From Ochromonas danica (taxonomy: Eukaryota; Sar; Chrysophyceae; Chromulinales; Chromulinaceae), in NCBI GenBank assembly GCA_015146655.1, contig VKHL01000045.1:62001-126000 (forward strand): a stretch of 64,000 bases of DNA, read 5' to 3'. Shown piece by piece: positions 23,224 to 33,774 of this stretch; the stretch's first letter is position 1, and each line of letters begins with the position of its first letter. A program made the position numbers and the translations under genes. The notes under the pieces were generated by a model. That model did not search any database. It saw nothing but the letters and a program-made list of their open reading frames with translations, and had not been told where the DNA came from.

Positions 23224-24759
23224 TTAATAATTAAGGTTCTCAGGATGTAAAGCAGCAGCTACACTAGGTTTATCTTTCCAATGTAATTGGTCGGGAGATC
23301 GAATTTTCATTCTTCGATCATGGGCCCGAGCATGAACAGATTTGTCAAAAATATAATCGATATTCTCTCGGAAATGCTGAGACGAAGGATCCACACCACA
23401 TTGACGGGATCCAATTTTCTGACCACTAGAAGCCATAGTTTCCCGTTTGGGGCTCCCAATAAAGGACGAACTGGTACGCACTGCATCAACCGCCGAACTA
23501 CCTACGTCACTCCGTAGCAGTTGTCCAACCGAGGTGTTTGCTCTATCAGAATACTCTCTCAATCCAACTCGACCAGCACTCCTTCCGCGATCCGACGGTC
23601 GAGCTTGAGAGTTTCCCAATAAATACGCAATCTTAGAGCTGTCCAACGCATTGTCAGACGGTGGAAGTGGGATTTTTGATTCCTTCTTCCACCAATTTTG
23701 ATCTCGCAATGGGGAAGGTGGGCTCGGGGGCCGATCACAACCCAAAGCTGCTTGGACACTACTAGGACGTGCTATTTCAGAGGAGAAGCAGCCTTTAATA
23801 CGCCGCCCATTCTCTTGTTGAGCTTTATGAGCATAATCCGTTTGACCCAGAAGCTCAGCAACACTTTTGGCGTTAACGCTTACCCGCCTGGGGTGCGTTC
23901 CACTTTGTCGGGGTGCAGATTGAGGTCGTGTTGAGATGGAGGAACTGCTTTTAGAAGTTGTGGAACTCTCCGCAGTGGATGGTACAATAACATTATTTGA
24001 TTTTCTCCAAAACTCAACGTCTGTGGCCAATTGAGATGTTTTCCCGTCATAACTACGTCTGGATTCTTCTGTCGCAGCTTTTATTAGAGTTATGAACTTC
24101 CATAAGTCCACCATTTCGCGATTGCGAGTGGGAGAAAACTGTTGATCTTCCGCCAAGACCTTGAAAAATGAATCGAGAACAGCTTCACCAGCGCTCGGAT
24201 TATTATTGAACGCTTTAGCATATACTCTTTTCACCATAGCTTTGAAATCCTCAGAGGTAACCAATCGATTCTGCAAGATAGTTCGAGCAATCAGATCAGC
24301 ATCTTTCCGTTCTGCAGTGGTCCACTTCTTTCCCAATAATCTCCCAATAAAACGTTCCGGGGAACGACTATACTGTAATTGAAAAGAGTCTAACATTCTT
24401 TCAATATGTGGACGATGTTGCGGCTCGATCTCAATACTTCGATCTTCTAACTTGCGGAGAATGGAAATAGAGTACTTGGAATCCAATTGAAAAAGTTCCT
24501 TTTGAAATGGGTTCACCGAGTGAAAGACATGCTTATTGTTATTTGAATCAGCATCAGGGGAGACATAGCGAAAGACTACATCTTGGTTACTTTGACTGGG
24601 AGCTTTGGGCTTAGATTTTATTATTTGGGACACATCATGAGCAACTTGGAAAATCTTCTCCACACCTAGATTCTTTTGCAAACGCTCAATTAAACGATCA
24701 TCAAGTTCAATACCAAGATTCAATAAATCTTCTTTCGCTTGCTTGACTGAGGATGTCAT
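23224..24759 (-). CDS. Uncharacterised 511-residue protein
   Basis: A single exon; the first ATG giving a sensible N-terminus is at 24759 (MTSSVKQAKEDLLNLGIELD). I do not recognise a family. The first half is mostly helical and charged, with some hydrophobic pattern (LIERLQKNLGVEKIFQVAHD, RLLGKKWTTAERKDADLIAR, VDLWKFITLIKAA). The second half is Ser/Arg/Pro-rich and contains three short spaced motifs of similar form, SVAELLGQTDYAHK, KIAYLLGNSQARPS and SVGQLLRSD, perhaps short linear binding repeats. The tail (HFRENIDYIFDKSVHARAHD, RSPDQLHWKDKPS) looks ordered and would be the best search query. It is head-to-head with the scramblase-like gene and 150 bases upstream of SMARCAD1. The sustained frame and biased composition support a real gene. 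Confidence 0.65.
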   Translation of the reverse strand: MTSSVKQAKEDLLNLGIELDDRLIERLQKNLGVEKIFQVAHDVSQIIKSKPKAPSQSNQDVVFRYVSPDADSNNNKHVFHSVNPFQKELFQLDSKYSISILRKLEDRSIEIEPQHRPHIERMLDSFQLQYSRSPERFIGRLLGKKWTTAERKDADLIARTILQNRLVTSEDFKAMVKRVYAKAFNNNPSAGEAVLDSFFKVLAEDQQFSPTRNREMVDLWKFITLIKAATEESRRSYDGKTSQLATDVEFWRKSNNVIVPSTAESSTTSKSSSSISTRPQSAPRQSGTHPRRVSVNAKSVAELLGQTDYAHKAQQENGRRIKGCFSSEIARPSSVQAALGCDRPPSPPSPLRDQNWWKKESKIPLPPSDNALDSSKIAYLLGNSQARPSDRGRSAGRVGLREYSDRANTSVGQLLRSDVGSSAVDAVRTSSSFIGSPKRETMASSGQKIGSRQCGVDPSSQHFRENIDYIFDKSVHARAHDRRMKIRSPDQLHWKDKPSVAAALHPENLNY

Positions 24760-25019
24760 GAATAAATAATAGAACCCACTTCCCAACGACCAACACCAAA
24801 ACAGCCGACGAGCTGTGCAACATCCATGACACGGCATAGGAGACAGAGGGGACACCCCCTCTTGGCGTTTGGGCAGGCCCCACGCAACAACAAGAGGGAT
24901 CGTTGAATTTTTCGGTGGGGCCACCACGAAGATCGCGCTTGCTGCTGCTGCTTGAGCAGAAGAAAGACGAGATCTTCCCTTCAGCTCAGGCAGAAACAAC
25001 TCCAAAAAATTCTTTGATC

Positions 25020-26427
25020 ATGAGTAAAGCCCAACCTGTTACCGCCCAACCCATTATCATCTCCATTACGGATGCTCAACCGGTTCTTTCTGGAGTGGTT
25101 GCTGTTCCTGCTCCCAAGCAATATGCCGAGTAAGTGTCATCGACGCTCATTATGATAAAACCGTTTTGCTATTGATAGCTTACAGAGATTTTTCTTGGAT
25201 TGCTTAAATGACATGTTTTTAATTTCATTCAATCCAAATGTTGGGATATCCATGAAGTTCAATTTCTCCTGAACTGTGGGGAATTTTTGCCAGTCAGTCA
25301 ACTTTTACCATTCGTCAACACGTCAAGCTCCTTCCTAAAGCGTGCTGTGCTTGCCCTCCATGCGCTCCCCAGGAAAACACTTATAGCATCTATGCTGGTA
25401 TGTCCAAGGATGCTGAAGCGGAGTTTATGCGCCTTGACGAAGTGAGCGACGATTGGAACCGCTGCTGTTGCAAGCCTTACCATCCCCTTCGTTTGGAAGC
25501 TCGCCAATATATTCCTATCCCTGGAGATGGCACCAAAAGCGATTTTTCGCATCTGACCCAAGACTTTCAGAACGATTTCCGAGGTCTCACAGCGGGTCGC
25601 AAAGCTGAGCGTCTCAAGCAACTTTACACAAATCAGCCAGTGCTTTTCTCCGTTTTACGTAACGATGGAGAACGCTGTTGGTAAGTAACTCCAGTATTAT
25701 ATTCTTTTGTGTGTGCTCATGTTTTCTTCTCAGCTTCAAAATGCCATGCAAGTTGCTGAGCACTTTCGTGTGCTTCGGTTGCTGCCAAGATGGTGTTTCT
25801 ATCTATTCCGGAGCTTTGGTTGATCCTCCTGGTAAGGAGGCTGGCAGACCTTATGATCCTGATCCGTCTCGTTTGATTGGATCTGCCATTCAACCAAACT
25901 TTGGCGGATGTCTCACTCCAACTCTTCATTTGAGAGGTGGCGAGAGTGTCGGTGAGACTGCCGAGCCTTATGGAAAGATCGAAGGACCTTGCTGCTTTGG
26001 CGGTTGGTCTGAAATGTGTTGCAACTTCAACTTCCAGGTTTCCAGTTTCAATGGACCTGCCAAAGCGGGTGACCTGGGTTTGATTACCAAACGCAAGCCC
26101 GCTTCTCTTGCTGGCGCTTTCGTTGAGCTCGCTTCCGATGCTGATGTTTACACCATTCAGTAAGTGGTCACTGAAATACTGTTTAGAGGTTTTGTTTGGA
26201 ACTAATTTTGAGTATTTTTTACAAGGTTTAATGATAAAGCGGATCTCACGCCTTCCCAGAAGATCACCATCTTGGCTGGGCAAGTCCTTGCTGACTACAT
26301 GTTCTTCGATGGTAACACTGAGAAGTGCTCTCAAGATGACAATTTCGTGTATTGTTATTGCTGCTACTTCAGCTGCATTGGTGCGATCTGCCCAATTTAC
26401 ATCTGTATCCCAAAGAAATCCAACTAA
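25020..26427 (+). CDS. Phospholipid scramblase-family protein
   Basis: Four exons (25020-25129, 25258-25680, 25734-26159, 26226-26427) give 386 residues. The family moves phospholipids between bilayer leaflets in some members, but many are regulatory. Matches to scramblases are FTIRQHVKLLPKACC, the Cys-rich run NRCCCKPYHPLRLEAR, LFSVLRNDGERCCFK, the second Cys-rich strand in LLSTFVCFGCCQDGVSIYSG, KIEGPCCFGGWSEMCCNFNF and GDLGLITKRKP. The closing segment KITILAGQVLADYMFFDGN corresponds to the C-terminal hydrophobic helix of the family. Many Cys residues sit where palmitoylation is usual. The N-terminal 37 residues are a hydrophobic, Pro/Ala/Val-rich leader. The first intron uses a weak acceptor (CATGAAG); the others are standard, the second being only 53 bases. 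Substrate and location are unknown. Confidence 0.85.
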
Positions 26428-27138
26428 GATTCCGAAAAAGGAAACTCAAGCGTGTCCCTACTTAGTATGGAGACTGATTTGCGCTGTGGCCAATCATCAA
26501 ATAAATCAAATGAGGTATCTTCCATTATCTAACTATTTACTGTTGAACCAGGTTAATAGTTTTAAGAGTGCTTGACTGGATATCTGTAATACTTAATAGA
26601 AGTGACACTTCCTCACCACTATAACGATCACGCTATTCAATTTCCTCGCTGTCAGCAATTCTACTTATATTGTACCAGACTTGTTGCTGTTCTTGATCTC
26701 ATATTCTTCTCGCATTCTTCACAACGGACAAGGGAATTTTCCCTCAGTTCTAAGTTCGGTTTTCTTTTCTTTTCTTTTCTTCACCACAACCTCATTTTGA
26801 AGTGCAACTCTCCCTCTTCGGTGTTTATTCTCTTTCCCACCCGAGAAACTGCTTCTTTAACTTCAATTGCCGTGTTTCTCTCACTCCGTTTCTTCACTTC
26901 TGGCGACGTGTGGTGCAGTTGCAGACTTCACTTTCCCAGGTGCGTTGCTCTGAGGTCAGCACGGGGCAACGTCAGCGGCACTTTCACACCAAAGACTGAA
27001 GGATACCTTCTTCAGACATACGCGTCAGACAATCGTCAGCACTTTCTTCGGTTCCAACATTCGCCAGTGAACCATTCATAATCGAACTGTCTAATCATCT
27101 CGATCATCTCTCTCTTTTACTACAAAAAAAAATTAATT
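26428..27138 (+). promoter_or_regulatory. Upstream region of triosephosphate isomerase
   Basis: The 711 bases include the scramblase 3' end and the promoter of TPI. A tandem TTTTC tract lies at 26761-26785 and long pyrimidine stretches follow, as is common upstream of highly expressed genes. The start codon context is A-rich (AAAAAAAAATTAATTATGG). Open frames inside have no recognisable product. Confidence 0.4.
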
Positions 27139-27995
27139 ATGGCGTCCAAGAAGATTACTAAGGCTCTCATTGGTGGTAACTGGAAGAGCAACGGCACTGT
27201 CGCTTCAATTCGTCAAATGGCTGATGCTTTGAATAGAGCGGGTCATTTTAGCCCTAATTCCGAAGTTGTTATCGCCGCTCCTTCCATCCATCTTCCTCAA
27301 CTCAAGAACATGTTGAGATCCGATATTCACGTCAGCGCTGAGGTAAGGCAACTATTTATTTTCACCGTCAGAAAAATCCTAATTGTCACCTTTTTGGACA
27401 GGATGTGAGTTTCAAGAGAGGTTACGGCGCCTTTACCGGTGAATTGACCGCCGATATGCTTGCTGATGCGGGTATCACATGGACCCTCACTGGTCATAGC
27501 GAACGTCGTGTTGGATTTGGTTTCCCTGGAGAGACTTCCCAAGTTGTGGGTGTTAAGACCAAGAATGCTATCGATTGTGGCATGTCCGCTATTGCCTGCA
27601 TCGGCGAGCAGCTTGCCGATCGTCAAAGCGGCAGAACGATGGTTGTCTGCTCCGAGCAATTGGCTGCCATTAAGGCGGCTCTTCGTGAGGTGGATTGGAA
27701 GAAGGTTGTGATTGCTTATGAGCCTGTTTGGGCTATCGGCACTGGTGTGACTGCCACTCCTGAGCAGGCCCAGGAGACTCATGCTGAGATTCGCGCATGG
27801 ATCCGCAAGCACGTTTCAGAAACTGTGGCCAATGAGACTCGTATCATCTATGGTGGTTCAGCCACTGCTCAGAACTGCAATGACCTCTATGCTCAGCAGG
27901 ATATCAATGGTTTCTTGGTGGGTGGTGCCTCTCTGAAACCTGATTTTGTGGATATCATCAACTGTACTGCCCCTAAGGGTTGGGTGGCCAAGTAA
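27139..27995 (+). CDS. TPI1: Triosephosphate isomerase
   Basis: Two exons, 27139-27342 and 27402-27995, phase 0, 265 residues. TPI interconverts dihydroxyacetone phosphate and glyceraldehyde 3-phosphate in glycolysis and the Calvin cycle. Active-site elements are intact: Asn and Lys in GGNWKSNGT, the His in LTGHSERR, the Glu in IAYEPVWAIGTG with its mobile loop, and the phosphate-binding IIYGGSAT and FLVGGASL. Small oddities: the usual AQN motif after strand 3 reads AEDVSFKRGYGAFTGE, and ILGHSERR reads LTGHSERR. The length is about 15 residues over the family norm, partly at the C-terminus (TAPKGWVAK). There is no transit peptide, so a cytosolic form is most likely. Confidence 0.97.
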
Positions 27996-28353
27996 GTTGA
28001 AGGCGTCTTAATTGTTTGTTAGAATTTCTTTCTCTCTGCGAAAGAAGCAGTCGTAATGATACATTTGTAGATTGATTCCTGAAGCTCTTGTGCAGATTTA
28101 GACTTTTGATAGTTCCCGCTAACTCCCTTAATCCCACCACACTTTTGTCAGTCTTGTTATAATTAGTTGCTCTCGCACAACTTAGTTAATATCCCTGGGA
28201 ACAACAATGGAATAACAGGTTCTCCCATGACTGAAGTTCGGCAGAGATTTGGAGGGGCACCTGGAATTCTAGAGATTTGGAATTGTCCTGTTGTGGAACT
28301 CTGAAGGGTGTTTACTATTTTATCCACATGAGTTTTACGCCATTTTGTTTTGT
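27996..28353. other. Gap between TPI and the first copy of the tandem family
   Basis: Untranslated sequence of 358 bases; nothing distinctive seen. Confidence 0.3.
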
Positions 28354-29284
28354 ATGGAGAGTGAGTATTTATCTCGTGTCAGTTTGATGGAAGGTGGAAA
28401 TGTTTGCTGGGCTGTGGATACATTCACATCCACGCCGCACCACCCAATCTTCTCATCAGAACCTTCTGACCAGTTAATAAGAGGTCTGTCACTACTTCTG
28501 ATCATACCCAGTTCATACTCATATCTGTGCTGATGTTTTAGAGATTTTGCTGGGAATGAAAGAAGGTGAAGAGGAGACAGAGGAAGAGCATGAGGCAAAA
28601 AGTGTTGTAAATACTCAATCTTCCTCTCTTTCCTCCTCTACTACTGAAGAATCTATATTAGAAATTCGCAAAATTCGTAGGCGGGTCTATCGTCGAACTC
28701 ATTACCATCGTACTCATCCTTTCAGTCGAATCCCCAGTAATGACATACGCAAACAATTCCCTACACTCTGGCTGAATATCTTTCATCAATGTAATCCTCC
28801 CCTCTATGCCTCCTTCTTCAAACATCTCGCACATAAGCACATTATTATTGGCAGTACCGGGTGGAATCCTGGAAAAGATGGCCACGTAGCGACTTATATT
28901 CCTCATGTTTGCGTTGAATGCTCTTTAGCGAAGTTCCTTGCAAGTTATCTTCATCGTTGTGCTGTGAGTGTGGATATGATTTGTGAGCTACGTGGGAGTG
29001 AGATACGACGATCTCGTGTATCGAAAGGCACTGAGGTTGCTCTGAATCTACGAACTATTTACACCTCAGTTTATGAATTGGATTTTCCTGTAGATTGCAG
29101 CATCCTTGCCAATGATGTTTCTGATCTTATCCCTTATCGCAAGCTTTCACCGAAACCCATGAAGTTAGTGGTCGATTGTATTCTTTCATTTCACTTTGAA
29201 GAGAATGCAAAATTTATGGATCATTGTTGCCTTCATTTCAAGTCTATTAATTCCTATCCAATTGATTCCCGTGAACTTCGTTAG
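28354..29284 (+). CDS. Tandem unknown family, copy 1
   Basis: Two exons, 28354-28483 and 28542-29284, phase 1, 290 residues. I do not recognise the family, which occurs four times in tandem here. After a short N-terminus opening MESEYLSRVS comes an acidic, Ser-rich stretch (EGEEETEEEHE). An Arg-rich segment follows (KIRRRVYRRTHYHRTHPFSR), and then a conserved core of about 200 residues: RIPSNDIRKQFPTLWLNIFH, PPLYASFFKHLAHKH, GSTGWNPGKDGH, SYLHRCAVSVDMICELRGSE, RRSRVSKGTEVALNLR, ANDVSDLIPYRKLSPKPM and HFKSINSYPIDS. No signal peptide or membrane span. The basic segment next to an acidic one would suit a nuclear or nucleic-acid-binding protein, but this is a guess. The first intron has a weak GTCTGT donor; its place and phase agree with copies 2 and 4, and the MESE start agrees with copy 4. 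Confidence 0.65.
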
Positions 29285-30162
29285 TATTTGTTTTTTGTTG
29301 GTTGATATTTTCGTTCATTCGCTTGTGTGTGGTGGATGTGGTACACCAATTTGCTTGTCTTTTTGTATTTTCATCTAGCTGCTTCCTGCACATCAATTGC
29401 GCTTCGAACGCTGACTGCTCAACAGACCACTTGCTGTTCATCTATTCGACGGGGACGAATTGTTGCATTTATTTCCTCTGTCACTTTGTGGTTTTGTTCG
29501 TCGTAGCAGTATTTTTTTGCCGCAGCAACGATGATATGATACTGTCTGTATTTGAAAATTAGGTAATAGCAATGGAAGATGTGATGAAACAGTGTAGTAG
29601 ACTGTACCTAAATTGGATAATAGAAATTTGTTGGCAGAAGAACTGAGTTGGGCTACCGACAGTGCGATAAATTATGCTAGTACTACGTAGTATTAACACA
29701 ACCAAGCGTGAAAATATGGATTCCTAACTCAGTTCGTACTTCACCTCTGGGTGACGAAAATCGGACATCTTCTTGATTCTCTCAGCACTTTCGAATTCTC
29801 CCTTTGAGATATATTAGCTTGCTTCCTAACGAATGCAAAACCAACAAGAAGCAGTTGAAAACCCTAAATTGTTATGTAAATACGCAAGGTTTTAAACAAT
29901 TACTCAAGAATTTTTCGGGAAGTTTTAAGTTCCAGTGAGTCGATTAGTTTGTATTGTTCCTGGCTGTCCAGCTTGTAATAGAGCTGGTTGACCTATTGAT
30001 ACAAACTTGAGGATTGCGTTATAGCATTTGGGTCTGACAAATCAGCTTGGTTCTCAATACCTCCTGCGTTAACGTCTTGCTGGTAAATCATAAAAATTTC
30101 CCATCTGTTAACTCTCTTTCTTACCTTTTGGTTTTGTCTAGTTTCGTTTTATACTACTTATC
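29285..30162. other. Spacer between family copies 1 and 2
   Basis: The 878 bases hold the 3' end of copy 1 and the promoter of copy 2. An open frame at 29302-29562 is hydrophobic and Cys-rich in T-rich DNA with no resemblance to anything, so I do not call it. Confidence 0.4.
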
Positions 30163-31071
30163 ATGAGCGAAATATTAACTCTTGAATGCTCGTCTATTTC
30201 TTCCTCTTCTCTCTCATGCAACAATCTGTTCACCTTGGACCAGACTGAGAGCCTGATGCTAGGTATGCCAGTAAGAAATGACTACACTAGGCAAAATTTT
30301 TATTTGGTGTGTAATCAAATAGATTTCTTTCTAGCTATGAGTGAAGATGAAGTTGAGGAAGAAAAAGGGAAGGAAGGAGAGGCTGCGCGAAGTGACAATT
30401 CTCCTGCTTCTTCCAGTTCGTCTACCATAGACAACCTCAAAATAGAAGAGCGAAAAAAGCGCAAACGTGTCTATCGTCGAAATTATTATTTTCGCACTCA
30501 TCCCTTCAGTAGAATCCCCAGTTCTGATATTCGCAAAAAATTCCCTGCACTATGGATGAATATTTACCATCAATGTGATCCACCTCTCTATGCCTCCTTC
30601 ATCAAACATCTCGCGCACAAGCACATTGTAGTTGGCAGTACCGGGTGGAATATTGGAAAAGACAACCATATAACAACTTATCTTCCTCATATTTGTACGG
30701 AATGTCCATTCGATAAGTATCTAGCAAGTTATCTTCATCGTTGCGCCGTGAGTGTGGATATGATTTGCGAGCTACTTGGATGTGAGATACGACGATCTCG
30801 TGTGTCGAAAGGCACTGAGGTGGCTCTGAATCTGCGGAATGTTTATACGACCCTTTATGAGTTAGACTTTCCTGTGGATCGCAGCATCGTGGCGAATGAT
30901 GTTTGCGATCTTATCCCTTATCGTAAGCTTTCTTCCAAGCCTATGAGGGTGGTGACTGATGGTATCCTTGCATTTCACTTTGATGGTGTTACGAGTTCTG
31001 TCGATCGGGTGTGTCTTCATGTTAAATCGTTTTCTTGCTATCCTATTGACTCTATCAAGCAACTCTATTAA
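30163..31071 (+). CDS. Tandem unknown family, copy 2
   Basis: Exons 30163-30262 and 30323-31071 (phase 1) give 282 residues. The 60-base intron is a multiple of three and has no stop codon, so an unspliced message would encode a 302-residue form with 20 extra residues. The donor (GTATGCCAGTAAG) closely matches the copy 4 donor (GTATGTCAGTGAG), and both second exons open with the codons for DFF, so the intron is old in the family. The variable N-terminus is Ser-rich; an acidic run (EVEEEKGKEGEAA), a basic run (ERKKRKRVYRRNYYFRTHPF) and the shared core follow, with THLPxIC-like HICTECPFDKYLASYLHRCA and RRSRVSKGTEVALNLRNVYT. Function unknown. Confidence 0.8.
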   Translation: MSEILTLECSSISSSSLSCNNLFTLDQTESLMLGMPVRNDYTRQNFYLVCNQIDFFLAMSEDEVEEEKGKEGEAARSDNSPASSSSSTIDNLKIEERKKRKRVYRRNYYFRTHPFSRIPSSDIRKKFPALWMNIYHQCDPPLYASFIKHLAHKHIVVGSTGWNIGKDNHITTYLPHICTECPFDKYLASYLHRCAVSVDMICELLGCEIRRSRVSKGTEVALNLRNVYTTLYELDFPVDRSIVANDVCDLIPYRKLSSKPMRVVTDGILAFHFDGVTSSVDRVCLHVKSFSCYPIDSIKQLY

Positions 31072-31829
31072 AGTTGAGATCAAGCAATTTTAAGGACATG
31101 GTTGTTGTGCATATAACTTTGTCTAATTGCTTATGTTGATTCTGCGATCATTTTCATCTGAAGGAAGTTCATTTGCTCTTGTGATATGCTATATAGGCTC
31201 TTCGAGGAAGTAGCCGTGCTCGCGGTGATGATTGTTTGCTGTTGTTGTGTATGCTGCTGCTACATTTGCTCATGATAGCCTTTAGTGAGTATTTTTTTTC
31301 TTAGTGTGTCTTCTGTGTTTTGTATTGTTCTTCCCCGAACGTTGCTTTTAATTTCCTGACTTCTGCCGCGCGACAAACGATAAGTTCACGTGCTTAGTAT
31401 ATGTTTGTATCATTCGTATTTAGACGAGGCAATCCTTACCCGGGTTTTGTCACAGTTGCTGATATAATCTCCGCCGTGGGTCTCACTCTGAATAACGAAG
31501 GGCGTGTGCTGTCTTTTACAACCCAAAGGATGCGATATTGAGAGGCATCGATTTTGGCTGAGAGTAGAAGTAGTATTGACGCTCATCCACAAGTATCAAT
31601 GGCAAGTAATGTAATTAGTAGTATCTATTCACTCTCATCTTGCTTAATATGAATAACATGAGAGCTTAACGAAAGTACAATAAATTCGTAGAGACTGTTT
31701 AACTGCATTTCATTCAACAAATATCTACAAGAAGACTAATTCTTACACAATTTAACTTTGTAAGTTACATCTGTAGGTTACATAATTGAAGGATGGAAAA
31801 CTGTTCCGCGTGCAAGATGATTTTGTCCT
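31072..31829. other. Spacer between family copies 2 and 3
   Basis: The 758 bases contain a segment around 31370-31410 resembling the conserved 3' flank seen after copies 3 and 4 (AAGTTCACGTGCTTAGTAT compared with GAGTTCATATGCTTGGTAA). No further gene is seen. Confidence 0.4.
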
Positions 31830-32762
31830 ATGGGTGGCAAGTTGAATTTCTGTTTCCATGTGGAATCCAGCAGAGCGAGACAGAGAGAAACACACAAGAG
31901 GACGTATGTCCAGAAGACGAACAGCTCAGAACTAGAACTGTTTGCAAAATTAATGACTGCGTCTAATACCAGTGAACAGACTGACCTGTGGATACTTCAA
32001 CTTGACGAGTTGACTAGCTTTCTTCTGGTTAGGAAGGAAGACGAAGAGGAGGAAGAAGAGAAGGAAGGAGAACTCACAGGAAGCGACAATTCCCGTGGTT
32101 TCTCAAACTCATCTATAGTTGATGACCTCAAAGAAAAGAGAAAGAAACGCAATCGCCTTTATCGTCGAAATCATTACCTTCGCACTCATCCTTTCAGTCG
32201 AATCCCCAGTACTGACATACGCAAACAATTCCCTACACTCTGGATGAATATCTTTCATCAATGTGATCCACCTCTCTATGCCTCCTTCTTCAAACATCTC
32301 GCGCACAGACAAGTTGTCTTTAGAAGTAATGGATGGGATCCTAGACAAGACCGCACTATCGCAGCTTTTCTTCCTCATATTTGTAGAGAATGTAATATGG
32401 AGAAGTACCAGGAAAACTATTTGCATCGTTGTGCTGTGAGTGCAGATATGATTTATGAGCTACGTGGGAGTGAGATACGACGATCTCGTGTGTCGAAAGG
32501 CACTGAGGTTGCTCTGAATCTGCGGAATGTTTATACGACCCTTTATGAGTTGGGCCTTCCTGTGGATCACAGCATCATGGCGAATGATGTTTGCGATCTT
32601 ATCCCTTATCGTAAGCTTTCTTCCAAGCCTATGAGAGTGGTGACTGAATGCACGGTCTCCTTTCACTTTAATGATGATACTGGCTCTATTGACCAAGTGT
32701 GTATGCATGTCAAGTCATTTTCTTGCTATCCTATCGACCCTATGGAGGTCAAGCTTCATTAA
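31830..32762 (+). CDS. Tandem unknown family, copy 3
   Basis: Read as one exon of 310 residues from the ATG at 31830. The core is plainly that of its neighbours: RTHPFSRIPSTDIRKQFPTL, PPLYASFFKHLAHRQ, NYLHRCAVSADMIYELRGSE, RRSRVSKGTEVALNLRNVYT, ANDVCDLIPYRKLSSKPMRV. The N-terminal 70 residues differ completely from the other copies, and the position of the family intron is not evident, so the first exon may have been replaced or the true start may be a later Met (for example MTASNTSEQTDLW). An acidic run (KEDEEEEEEKEGEL) and a basic run (KRKKRNRLYRRNHYLRTHPF) are kept. The segment after the core's first third (VFRSNGWDPRQDRTIAAFLP) has drifted more than in copies 1 and 2. Confidence 0.7.
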   Translation: MGGKLNFCFHVESSRARQRETHKRTYVQKTNSSELELFAKLMTASNTSEQTDLWILQLDELTSFLLVRKEDEEEEEEKEGELTGSDNSRGFSNSSIVDDLKEKRKKRNRLYRRNHYLRTHPFSRIPSTDIRKQFPTLWMNIFHQCDPPLYASFFKHLAHRQVVFRSNGWDPRQDRTIAAFLPHICRECNMEKYQENYLHRCAVSADMIYELRGSEIRRSRVSKGTEVALNLRNVYTTLYELGLPVDHSIMANDVCDLIPYRKLSSKPMRVVTECTVSFHFNDDTGSIDQVCMHVKSFSCYPIDPMEVKLH

Positions 32763-33774
32763 TCACGTGAAATTTAGTCTGTGCTATTTCTGCTGTTAAG
32801 ATAGGCTTTTTGTTCCTTCGATGTCTTGCATATGCTATTCGAGATGCACACTAGACTTTCGTTATTATTTTAATGGGTGATGGTTGCTGACTCCATTTAC
32901 TCGAGTGTGCTGTTCATGGTTTTCTTAGTTGGTTCTAAGTTATTCATCTTCCAACTCTCGAAATGCGCTTTTTCCGACCGCCTCTATTGTTAGACAAGCA
33001 ATGAGTTCATATGCTTGGTAAAACTACCCCCTTTAGTTTTTTGAATGCCTTTCGCTGTTGATCCTGATTAAGTTTTGCGACCCCAATTGAGATTTGTTAA
33101 GAACGGCTCTTAGCGAATGTTCATGATTTGGTATATATTACCACTTGACGAATGCCAAGTGTAACCGTCCACCTACGCAGTTCAGTAATATGATATGGCA
33201 TACGCTATTTGAGAAAATGGTTGCAGCCATTGTTCGTTATTATTTCAATGGGTGATGGCTGCTGACTCCATTTAATCGACAGTGCTGTTCATGGTTTTAT
33301 TAGTTTTCCTCTTCTCGGTTCTACAGTATCTATCCTCGAACTCTCGAACTGTGCTTTTTCCGACTGCTTCTGTTGCTGGACAAGCGATGAGTTCATATGC
33401 TTGGTAAAACTACCCCCTTTAAGTTTTTGAATGCCGTTCTCTGTTGATCCTGATTAAGTTTTGCTATTCCAATTGAGATTTTCTAAGAAAAGGTTCTTGA
33501 AGGGTGATGCGATTTAGTAATAGTTGTAATCTTCGTGCTGAGTTGAAAAGTGAACTGATTCTGATTCTGTTGACTTAAACTTCGGTAGTATAGTATACAG
33601 TGTATAATTCTCCAACCTGACTCTTCTAAGTTAATAATAGACTTTATGACATCATCCATTGCATCGATACAACATTTTTCAGATGCTGGCACAGTACCAA
33701 ACGGCAAGAGGGCCAAACCTCCAAACCCAGACCCACCCAGCCTCCAAGCAATCCATTTCCAATGCGGTTAAAAT
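32763..33774. repeat. Spacer containing a directly duplicated 3' flank
   Basis: Two diverged direct repeats of about 270 bases lie at roughly 32840-33110 and 33205-33490. They share TGCTGACTCCATTTA, GTGCTGTTCATGGTTTT, GAGTTCATATGCTTGGTAAA and GTTGATCCTGATTAAGTTTTG. A weaker third version follows copy 4 (about 35160-35260). The pattern suggests that flank and gene were copied together, and that one extra unit may have lost its gene here. Confidence 0.7.

Noticed and set aside
26602-27081. Open frame upstream of triosephosphate isomerase
   Set aside because: It lies in pyrimidine-rich promoter DNA; the product is a low-complexity Phe/Leu/Ser string without motifs.
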